Positions 13,808 to 20,198 of a stretch of 33,344 nt of DNA are shown piece after piece; positions within the stretch are counted from its first letter, which is position 1, and each line of letters begins with the position of its first letter. The notes beneath the pieces are model-generated. The model worked only from the letters and a program-made list of their open reading frames with translations, had not been told where the DNA came from and made no database searches. The stretch is from the IMG/VR virus record IMGVR_UViG_3300031521_000228, positions 1 to 33,344 of that record; one strand, 5' to 3'. The position numbers and the translations under genes were made by a program. Source of the DNA: a virus.

Positions 13808-13897
13808 AAAATGTCAGTCATAACTTTAGAAACCTTAAATGTGGTAACAAATGTGTTGACGAGAGATAGACTTTATTGGTAAGAGGACTGACATTTT
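13808..13897 (+). ncRNA. Long hairpin RNA directly after the tRNA
   Basis: AAAATGTCAGTC (13808-13819) pairs perfectly with GACTGACATTTT (13886-13897), 12 bp, followed by TTAC. The 66-nt enclosed segment holds a repeated AAATGTG and no ORF. It begins 2 nt after the tRNA, so it may end the tRNA transcript, guide its processing, or be a small RNA of its own. Confidence 0.55.
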
Positions 13898-13949
13898 TAC
13901 TTTAAAATATAAATAAAAATTTTGTAACATAGAAAGACTGGGAGAACAA

Positions 13950-14918
13950 ATGCAGAGACAACTATATATTGAATGTATGCAAAAATATAACAACGAAATA
14001 GATATTACTTGGCAGGAGTTGGCTGAAAAATATGGGATTTCTACTGGCAAAATTCTTTCAGATAGATGGCAGAGAATTAAAGATAAGGTAGACCCAATTT
14101 TAGAAGAAGATGGTGTTATGGGTGAAACTCCTTGTTTTCAGAAAAATAAAAACGCTCCGAAGATTTTAATTTTTGACATCGAGACCCATTTAAAAAATGC
14201 AAAACTTTTTAGACATGGTAAGCAATATGTGAATGCTTCTTCGTTCAGTGATTATGATTCAATGATTTGCTGGAGTGCGAAGTGGGTTGGAGACAATGAA
14301 GTTTTCGGGGATGTTCAAACTTCTACAGAGGCAGTTGAGAGAGACAATTCTAGAGTTACAAAATCTTTGTGGGATGCACTTTCAAGCGCAGACCTTACGG
14401 TTTCTCATAATGGAATAAACTTTGATTTGCCAATGGTAAACACATTTTTTATTGAAAATAGACTCGGTCTTCCGAATTTTTTCAGAAACATTGATACTTG
14501 TTCCATTGCAAGAAAAAACTTCAAATTTGAATCTAATTCATTAGACCATATTTGCAAACGGTTAGGAATCAATGATGGTAAAATGGATACATCTATTGAA
14601 TTGTGGGAAAAGTGTTACGTTGGTGAAAAAGAATCTTTGAGTTATATGTTCGAATATAACCAAATGGATGTAACTGTTTTGGAAGACCTTTATAATGTAT
14701 TTCTTCCATATATTCCGAGTTTTCCGAATTTGGGAGTTTGGGGAGATGTTACTCAGGCGAAGTGTCCTTATTGCGGAAGTACAAACTTTGAAGAGAAGGG
14801 ATATAAATATACTCCTTCAGGTAAGTTTAATTCTTATAGATGTGAATGTCAGGCTTTATTCAGAAGCAAAGAAAATCTTCTCTCTAAAGAATTCAAAAAA
14901 TTGCAAATGGTAACTTAG
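13950..14918 (+). CDS. DnaQ-like 3'-5' exonuclease with HTH and zinc ribbon
   Basis: 322 residues in three parts. Residues 1-45 look like a winged helix (ITWQELAEKYGISTGKILSDRWQRI). Residues 70-255 are an RNase H-fold exonuclease: D76-I-E78 (ExoI), HNGINFD with D159 (ExoII) and Y236-NQM-D240 (ExoIII). The C-terminus has a zinc ribbon, C272-x2-C275 ... C298-x-C300. Metal-dependent removal of nucleotides from DNA or RNA 3' ends is expected; the DNA-binding ends suggest a targeted nuclease rather than a polymerase proofreader. No polymerase is nearby. Start ATG has GGGAGAA upstream. Confidence 0.8.
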   Translation: MQRQLYIECMQKYNNEIDITWQELAEKYGISTGKILSDRWQRIKDKVDPILEEDGVMGETPCFQKNKNAPKILIFDIETHLKNAKLFRHGKQYVNASSFSDYDSMICWSAKWVGDNEVFGDVQTSTEAVERDNSRVTKSLWDALSSADLTVSHNGINFDLPMVNTFFIENRLGLPNFFRNIDTCSIARKNFKFESNSLDHICKRLGINDGKMDTSIELWEKCYVGEKESLSYMFEYNQMDVTVLEDLYNVFLPYIPSFPNLGVWGDVTQAKCPYCGSTNFEEKGYKYTPSGKFNSYRCECQALFRSKENLLSKEFKKLQMVT

Positions 14919-14922
14919 TACG

Positions 14923-14940
14923 ATAAAAGGGATATTTTAT
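14923..14940 (+). repeat. Intergenic hairpin, copy 8
   Basis: Loop GGGATA; AAGGGA serves as ribosome site and the right arm contains the start of the eight-codon frame at 14939. Confidence 0.7.
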
Positions 14941-14965
14941 GAGAGTTAAGAAAGGGTTTGATTGA
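14939..14965 (+). CDS. Possible eight-residue leader peptide
   Basis: ATG with a good AAGGGA upstream encodes MRVKKGFD then TGA. The stop overlaps the TTG start of the next gene (TTGA), so its translation could deliver ribosomes to that start. It may simply be a by-product of the conserved ATG in the hairpin. Confidence 0.3.
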   Translation: MRVKKGFD

Positions 14966-15933
14966 AAAGTAAAACTTTATGTTTTTTGTTGATTACTAGT
15001 CTATTCACACAATCCTTTTGCCGGATAAATTCATTCCCTTTATATGAAGGGAATGAATGTTCTTCTTTGACATACGAGAATTTTGGAGTTCCAAAAGAAA
15101 AATATTTAGATATTTTCTCTGACGGAAAAGTTTCAGATAACGAGCGAGAATATCTATACTCAAATTATTATACGGAATCTCCGAAGATTTTTAAATCTCA
15201 CGCTACATGGTATGGAGGAGAACAAGAATCGATTGGGGAATTACTGCAATATTCCCTCTGGATAAAACAACAAATGGATAGAGGGTGGGTTTTGATTGGT
15301 TCTGGAAAGTACGGTTATCATCCAGAATTGAAAGAAGAACTTGATACCTTTATAAAAAATAATTACTGGTATAAGGATTCAAAAGATATTTTACTATCAA
15401 AACAAAAATCACCACTTTATTTTTATTTTGCGGATGGCGGGAATAAAAGAGTAAATAGGGATTTTCAGAATCAGCCAATTCCCGTTAAATATGATAGTCT
15501 GAACGATAGACAAAAAAGAGTTTTAGATATTACCGTCACTCAAGCATATAAAATGAAAAAATCGTTTTTTGTTTCAATTTCAGAACAATCGAACTTGACA
15601 GAGCAAGAAGCATTAAATTCTGGAAAATATTTGGCGGTTGTTTCTTCTAAGACAATAAATGATTTTGGTAGAAGGTTTATGATATATAAGTGTGTTTCTG
15701 GAAAATTGGATTTCATTGGGATTGTTTTAGTTGGTGGTGAAGCAAAAAGAGATGATTGGACTGGAATGGGGAGTCCAACCAATATTGGATTTTCTTATAA
15801 TCATGCTCCACTTTCAATTAGAGAAAATAATGAAATTCATTGGGGATTTGATTTCCCGACAGAATTATATAATTATTTTGGTGGAACTACTGGGGCAACC
15901 GGTGAAATAATAGCGATTGACCCTGACAAATAA
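14962..15933 (+). CDS. Putative exported protein
   Basis: 323 residues. TTG start with GAAAGGG 5 nt upstream; MKSKTLCFLLITSLFTQSFC has the shape of a signal peptide (basic start, hydrophobic core, small or polar end). A strict lipobox is not seen. The mature part is soluble and aromatic, ends in an HWGFDFPTELYNYFGGTTGATGE motif, and has no enzymatic signature I recognise. An exported phage protein could act on the envelope or at the cell surface during infection. Confidence 0.6.
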   Translation: MKSKTLCFLLITSLFTQSFCRINSFPLYEGNECSSLTYENFGVPKEKYLDIFSDGKVSDNEREYLYSNYYTESPKIFKSHATWYGGEQESIGELLQYSLWIKQQMDRGWVLIGSGKYGYHPELKEELDTFIKNNYWYKDSKDILLSKQKSPLYFYFADGGNKRVNRDFQNQPIPVKYDSLNDRQKRVLDITVTQAYKMKKSFFVSISEQSNLTEQEALNSGKYLAVVSSKTINDFGRRFMIYKCVSGKLDFIGIVLVGGEAKRDDWTGMGSPTNIGFSYNHAPLSIRENNEIHWGFDFPTELYNYFGGTTGATGEIIAIDPDK

Positions 15934-15946
15934 AAAATGGAGAAAT

Positions 15947-16159
15947 ATGACAACTTATAAGGTAATTGTGAGAAATCAAGTTTTTGAAAAAAGCGAAGAT
16001 GAAAAACAAAAACATCTTTTAGTAGCGAGAGGAAGGGGAGGGATGTTAGCGATTCCGTGTTATAAAATTGAGACGGAAGTAGTTCAATCTGGAATGTCTT
16101 TTAAAGATGCAAAAGAATTAAGAAAGACTCGAAGAAATTCTGTAATTGTAAAGGAATAG
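15947..16159 (+). CDS. Small basic hypothetical protein
   Basis: 70 residues; ATG at 15947 has GGAGA 6 nt upstream. It begins with a beta strand (MTTYKVIVRNQVFEKSEDE) and is basic toward the end (KELRKTRRNSVIVKE), consistent with nucleic-acid or ribosome binding. No family recognised. Confidence 0.55.
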   Translation: MTTYKVIVRNQVFEKSEDEKQKHLLVARGRGGMLAIPCYKIETEVVQSGMSFKDAKELRKTRRNSVIVKE

Positions 16160-16190
16160 GTATTTACATTTATATTATTATCAAAACGAA

Positions 16191-16300
16191 ATGCAAGCCA
16201 GAGGCGGAACTGGAAGTAAAATAAAAAAAACGTAACGAAAGTTTCACAGAGACAATGTGTTCAAGATATTCTCAATCGTCTTTCAGCAAAATATAAATGA
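16191..16300 (+). pseudogene. Small reading frame split at an A-run (frameshift or remnant)
   Basis: The ATG frame reads MQARGGTGSKIKKT and stops. Moving back one base at the run of seven A residues after ATA continues as VTKVSQRQCVQDILNRLSAKYK to a TGA at 16298, just before a terminator. The joined 36-residue peptide looks coding. A AAA AAA is a slippery sequence, so programmed -1 frameshifting, a true mutation or a homopolymer error all fit. No ribosome site precedes the ATG, which weakens the case. The rest of 16160-16400 holds only the terminator. Confidence 0.3.
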
Positions 16301-16307
16301 TTTACGG

Positions 16308-16336
16308 AAAATACCCGTCATATGACGGGTATTTTT
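16308..16336 (+). terminator. Strong Rho-independent terminator
   Basis: AAAATACCCGTC (16308-16319) pairs with GACGGGTATTTT (16324-16335) around ATAT, with a T-rich continuation (TGTTTT). The A-rich left flank makes it usable in both directions. It separates the exonuclease/exported-protein unit from the PhoH gene. Confidence 0.9.
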
Positions 16337-16400
16337 GTTTTAAGTTGTATAGTTTATAAAGATAAAGTGTGTATTTTATTAAAGTTTTGGGAGGTGTCTT

Positions 16401-17210
16401 ATTTATACTGGAATTCGAGAAATTGAACCATCAAATGAGGAGTTGGCTGAATTCTATGAGGGGAAAATAAACTATAATTTGATAACAAATCAATATTTAA
16501 TTATAAAAAATTCCTCTGGGGAAGTGATTGATAAATTAAGATGGGATGGTGAAAGATTTATAAAACTATCTAGGACAAAATTACAGTCTATAAAACCAAA
16601 AACCCCAAAACAAGAGTGTCTTTTTGACTTGATTTCAAATAAAAATATACCCATAAAAATAATTGCTGGAGTGGCTGGTTCCGGAAAAAGCAAGATAGCC
16701 ATTTCTCACGGTTTGCATTTTGTTCAAAAGGGAGAATTCGGAAAGATTTTTATTGTTAGACATAATGTTTCTGTTGGTGAAAAGAATGGTTATGTAAAGG
16801 GTTCAAAGCTGGAAAAAGCTATGGCTTGGCTTGGCTTCTTCGAAGATAATATTGATGACCAACAATTAAATATGACAGATATGTTCGATAGAAAAATTCT
16901 CGATACAGACTTTCTTGAGGCAATGAAGGGTAGAGATTTAAAAAATGCCTTTATAATTGTTGACGAGGCGGAAGATTTAACGGTTGAACAATTTAAAATG
17001 ATGGGTGAAAGAGTTTCTTATGAAAGTTCGATATGTTTTGTAGGAGATTATAATCAAACAACTCAGGAAAAATATAAAAGCAATAGTGGATTATCTAGAG
17101 CAATTGAAAAATTAGCCGGAAATCCACTAGTCGGAATTATTGTTTTTTCTGATGCAAATTTAGATAACGTAAGAAGTGAGGCGAGCAAAGTTTTCACTTC
17201 CATATATTAA
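16401..17210 (+). CDS. phoH: PhoH-family ATPase, apparent ATT start
   Basis: 269 residues from the proposed start. Walker A GVAGSGKS (90-97), Walker B IIVDEAED (D188-E189) and the following GDYNQTTQ are the PhoH/RNA-helicase-like signature; bacterial and phage PhoH proteins hydrolyse ATP and probably act on RNA. The frame is open upstream of a TTG at 16443, giving YTGIREIEPSNEELAEFYEGK, which reads as protein. The only good ribosome site is GGGAGG (16389-16394), 6 nt before ATT at 16401; no ATG, GTG or TTG lies between. Starting at TTG 16443 would discard coding sequence and has GAGGAG directly abutting it. Confidence 0.75.
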   Translation: MYTGIREIEPSNEELAEFYEGKINYNLITNQYLIIKNSSGEVIDKLRWDGERFIKLSRTKLQSIKPKTPKQECLFDLISNKNIPIKIIAGVAGSGKSKIAISHGLHFVQKGEFGKIFIVRHNVSVGEKNGYVKGSKLEKAMAWLGFFEDNIDDQQLNMTDMFDRKILDTDFLEAMKGRDLKNAFIIVDEAEDLTVEQFKMMGERVSYESSICFVGDYNQTTQEKYKSNSGLSRAIEKLAGNPLVGIIVFSDANLDNVRSEASKVFTSIY

Positions 17211-17213
17211 TAA

Positions 17214-17237
17214 AATAAAACGATTTCTTGTTTTATT
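17214..17237 (+). terminator. AT-rich hairpin after phoH
   Basis: AATAAAAC (17214-17221) pairs with GTTTTATT (17230-17237), 8-nt loop. It resembles a longer-looped form of the ATAAAA/TTTTAT intergenic hairpin. No T tract follows, so termination would be weak. Confidence 0.4.
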
Positions 17238-17278
17238 CAATGGGATAGAAGGTAAGTCATGAACCCTTTGACAAGTAA

Positions 17279-17308
17279 CTCCATACTTCCCATTTTTAAG
17301 TTTTGGAG
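17279..17308 (+). promoter_or_regulatory. Hairpin covering a ribosome site before the homing endonuclease
   Basis: CTCCA (17279-17283) pairs with TGGAG (17304-17308) and ACTT (17285-17288) with AAGT (17298-17301). The right arm is the GGAG that would serve an ATG at 17311. T4 endonuclease genes are known to hide their ribosome sites this way. A second GGAG (17313-17316) for ATG 17323 lies outside the stem. Confidence 0.45.
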
Positions 17309-17322
17309 CAATGGAGTTTTTA

Positions 17323-18141
17323 ATGGGGGAAAAAATATCTGGAATTTATTGTATTGAAAATGTATTAAATGGTAAAAAATATATAGGAAAAGCCTTTGAC
17401 ATATACGGTAGATGGGTTCAGCATAAATCAGCATTAACTAAAAATCGAGATAGTTTTCATCTACAACAATCTTGGAACAACAATGGAGGAGAAAACTTTT
17501 CTTTTTATATAATAGAAATATGTTCCCCCGAAACCTTGAACGAAAAAGAAAAGTTTTGGATAAAGGAATATAAAACTTTTGGATTCAATGGAATATATGG
17601 TTTTAATTTAACGGAGGGGGGAAACGGGACATCTGGATATTCTCTCACCCAAGAAACAAAAAATAAAATATCTAAAAAAAATAAGGGGAGAACTGTTTCC
17701 GATGAAGCTAAGAAAAAAATGTCAGAAAATGCTTCAAGAAAATATGGGAATGAGAATTGGATGCACGTAAACGGTCACTCTGATGAATCTAAAAAAAGAA
17801 TGTCAGATTCTAGAAGAGGAGAAGATAATTCGTTTTTCGGAAAACAACACTCAGAGGAAGCAAAAAAGATTATTTCCGAAAAAAATAAAAATCCCCCAAT
17901 GGATAAAAGGATTTTGCATTCAAAAATAATGCGTAATAAAAAAGGAAATAACGTGAGTTCAAAATATTTCGGAGTTTCTTTCCATAATAGGAAAGATATT
18001 AAGAAAAAATGGAGGGCAAAAATAGGTATATTGGGGGTGGTTGTGGAAATAGGTCATTACATGACCGAGTTAGAAGCCGCAATTGCTAGGGATGAATACG
18101 TTATAAATAATGAGTTAGATTATCCATTAAATTTTACATAA
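17323..18141 (+). CDS. GIY-YIG homing endonuclease with NUMOD3 and AP2-like domains
   Basis: 272 residues. GIY (7-9), YIG (20-22) and R30 (DIYGRW) mark the GIY-YIG nuclease, with a downstream Glu in LNEKEKFWIKEY. Next come two NUMOD3-type DNA-binding repeats (SDEAKKKMSENASRK, HSEEAKKIISEKNKN). The C-terminus (KYFGVSFHNRKDIKKKWRAKIG...HYMTELEAAIARDEY) is an AP2-like DNA-binding domain. It is free-standing: phoH upstream and the protease downstream are both intact, so no intron is implied. ATG 17311 is an alternative start with only 2-nt spacing. It would cut a phage lacking the insertion and spread itself by repair. Confidence 0.9.
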   Translation: MGEKISGIYCIENVLNGKKYIGKAFDIYGRWVQHKSALTKNRDSFHLQQSWNNNGGENFSFYIIEICSPETLNEKEKFWIKEYKTFGFNGIYGFNLTEGGNGTSGYSLTQETKNKISKKNKGRTVSDEAKKKMSENASRKYGNENWMHVNGHSDESKKRMSDSRRGEDNSFFGKQHSEEAKKIISEKNKNPPMDKRILHSKIMRNKKGNNVSSKYFGVSFHNRKDIKKKWRAKIGILGVVVEIGHYMTELEAAIARDEYVINNELDYPLNFT

Positions 18142-18149
18142 TCTAACTC
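18112..18149 (+). terminator. Hairpin spanning the endonuclease stop codon
   Basis: GAGTTAGATTA (18112-18122) pairs perfectly with TAATCTAACTC (18139-18149), 11 bp, 16-nt loop; the TAA stop lies in the right arm. Only a weak T-rich tail follows. It may end or protect the endonuclease mRNA, insulating it from the protease gene. Confidence 0.5.
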
Positions 18150-18180
18150 GCATCTCTTATTAAATAAAAGGATACTATAA

Positions 18181-18798
18181 ATGAGACTAGGTGGAATTCA
18201 CGAAGATACAAATGGTTCTGGAAGTAAAAGTTTTGGATTTATGGGAATGAGGGATGAAATAATATATAGAGGACTCAAACGAAGAACTCTCTATATTTAC
18301 GATGATATAGACGATGAAATGGAGTTAATTCTAAATCATTCTCTCGAAAGACTTTGCAAACCAAATTCTGAGGGAAAGAAAGAACCAATAACAATAAAGG
18401 TTTCTAGTTATGGTGGAGACAGCAATGCAATGTTTTCCATCATCGGTTCCATTGAATCTTGTATCTCTGAAGGTTATCCTGTTATAACAAAAGGTTATGG
18501 AAAAGTGGCTTCAGCAAGTATTCCCATTCTTCTTAGCGGGAGTGAAAGATATTGCCAAAAATTTACAAGATTTACTTTGCACAATATTCAGTTATTTATA
18601 ATGGGTGGAGTTTCCGGTGAACAAATAAAAAGAATTCATTCTGATACAGATGATGTATTGAAGGCTTATGAGAAAATTGTTATTTCTAAATCTAAAATAT
18701 CAAAAGAGGAATTTAGAAAACAGTTGGATAGAGATGCCGAATGGTCTTTTTTTGGAACCGACGCACTAAAACTTGGAATGGTTGACAAACTAATTTAG
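18181..18798 (+). CDS. ClpP-like serine protease, possible prohead protease
   Basis: 205 residues with the ClpP/S14 layout. SYGGDSNAMFSIIGSI matches the SPGG oxyanion strand, S111 in GKVASAS is the nucleophile position, H134 in RFTLHNIQ the histidine, and D183 or D185 in LDRDAEW the third residue, followed by ALKLGMVDKL. Phages use such proteases to trim capsid and scaffold during head maturation; here it lies two genes before the terminase rather than after the portal, so a Clp-like role in the cell is also open. Ribosome site AAGGA 10 nt upstream. Confidence 0.85.
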   Translation: MRLGGIHEDTNGSGSKSFGFMGMRDEIIYRGLKRRTLYIYDDIDDEMELILNHSLERLCKPNSEGKKEPITIKVSSYGGDSNAMFSIIGSIESCISEGYPVITKGYGKVASASIPILLSGSERYCQKFTRFTLHNIQLFIMGGVSGEQIKRIHSDTDDVLKAYEKIVISKSKISKEEFRKQLDRDAEWSFFGTDALKLGMVDKLI

Positions 18799-18807
18799 GA
18801 GAATATT

Positions 18808-19110
18808 GTGACTAAGAAAACTGAAGCAGTTAGTGAAGTTGAAAAGTATAGAGAAGAAAATATTAAATATGAGGAATTTCACGGAAAAGTAGATTCCACA
18901 TATATTTCAGAGTTTTCCAAACCTCTTATTGAATTGGGATTTTCTCATGATAATATTGTTACTTTGTTAATCAATAAGATGACGATTGATTTATCTGTTG
19001 AGTTGAAACAAGCGGATATTGAGATTGAAAGATATAAATCTAATAATGGTGTCTGTGATTGTCCAGAATGTAAAAAGGCTAGAGGGGAAGATGAAGACAC
19101 TGGATTGTAG
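18808..19110 (+). CDS. Hypothetical protein with C-terminal Cys motif
   Basis: 100 residues, GTG start with AGGAG 6 nt upstream. Helical and acidic, ending CDCPECKKARGEDED; three cysteines with C-x-C-x2-C spacing might hold metal. Lies between protease and small terminase in a tight operon, so a head-assembly or packaging role is likely but not shown. Confidence 0.6.
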   Translation: MTKKTEAVSEVEKYREENIKYEEFHGKVDSTYISEFSKPLIELGFSHDNIVTLLINKMTIDLSVELKQADIEIERYKSNNGVCDCPECKKARGEDEDTGL

Positions 19111-19118
19111 GAGATATG

Positions 19119-20198
19119 ATGGAAGAAGTTATTGCTAATGGGGAAGGAAAGAAAGAGGTTCCTCAAAAGAAATTAAAATTACGAAAAAATTGGAGAGTTA
19201 AGTTCACCTCTCCCACAGGGTTTTCTCTCACGGAATGCTATTGTAGACATTGCGTACAATATAAAAATCCTAAAGATTTTCAGCCTTCTTATGATTCTAC
19301 ACTTGATAAAAATGGAATGATGAGTATTTGTCGTTCCTGTTGTGAAGAAATTTATCAGGATAATCTTAGGGCGGAAAAGGATATTTCTAAGGCATTGTTG
19401 AAAACGTGTAGAACACTAAATTGGGTATTCTATTCTCCAGCAATTGAACCATCTATTGAGAAATATAAGATTGCTAGGGATAAAAATCCTGATGGTAAGA
19501 TTTTATTCACTGGAGCATATTGGACAATTGTCAATGGTACAAACAATATGAAATATTCTGAAATTCCTAGTCTTACTTTTACTGAACCTTTGAGGGAAGA
19601 TTTTATACCAAAAGAATTTATTAACGATGGTGAAATAAACGAAGAAATTATAAAGTTTTGGGGTGAAGGGTTTGAAAAGGAAGAATACAAAGTTCTACAA
19701 CAAAATTATTTAGATTTCAAAAAGGATTACACTGTTGAGGCAAAAGGGGCAGTATTAATTGTTAGAGAAATATGTTTTAAAATTTTAGAACTTGAAAAAA
19801 CTAGAAAAATTCCCGGAAGTTCTGAATCTATTCTAAAAGAAATACAAACATTGATGAAGAATGGAGCCTTGACTCCCGCTATGGCAAATATGGCTAACAG
19901 TGGACAGGCGAGAGATACTTGGGGAGTCAGAATTGCCACTATACAAAAAAATGAACCGGCAGAATGGCTTCAAGGGGAAGAACAAAGAGAAAGATTCAAA
20001 AACGTTTATGGTAGTAAAGAATATTTCAAGAATTTTTTTGTTAGAAGTCTTAAGAACTATATGTTGGGAAGCAAAGACTATTTATCAGAAGAATTATTAT
20101 CTAATGAGGATGAAGAAGAGTTGAATATTGAAGAACTCATTATTGAGGAGGATGAAGGTGGCACAGAAGAAGAATCCTCGCCCATACGGGAAGAATGA
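19119..20198 (+). CDS. Probable terminase small subunit
   Basis: About 360 residues. The ATG at 19119 is 5 nt after AGGAG; an ATG three bases earlier is also possible. Near the N-terminus CRHCVQYKNPKDF and CRSCCEEIY give a four-cysteine zinc site, as in zinc-finger small terminases and HNH-like DNA-recognition proteins. The C-terminus is very acidic (NEDEEELNIEELIIEEDEGG). It directly precedes and overlaps the large terminase gene by 41 nt. Identification rests mainly on position and the DNA-binding finger. It would recognise phage DNA for packaging. Confidence 0.65.
   Translation: MEEVIANGEGKKEVPQKKLKLRKNWRVKFTSPTGFSLTECYCRHCVQYKNPKDFQPSYDSTLDKNGMMSICRSCCEEIYQDNLRAEKDISKALLKTCRTLNWVFYSPAIEPSIEKYKIARDKNPDGKILFTGAYWTIVNGTNNMKYSEIPSLTFTEPLREDFIPKEFINDGEINEEIIKFWGEGFEKEEYKVLQQNYLDFKKDYTVEAKGAVLIVREICFKILELEKTRKIPGSSESILKEIQTLMKNGALTPAMANMANSGQARDTWGVRIATIQKNEPAEWLQGEEQRERFKNVYGSKEYFKNFFVRSLKNYMLGSKDYLSEELLSNEDEEELNIEELIIEEDEGGTEEESSPIREE

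Noticed and set aside
17268-17296. Promoter TTGACA before the homing endonuclease
   Set aside because: The -35 is perfect but the base positions 17 nt on read CATTTT; too weak to call.
17279-18149. Group I intron around the homing endonuclease
   Set aside because: phoH is complete before it and the protease after it, so no exon is split; no intron core motifs seen.
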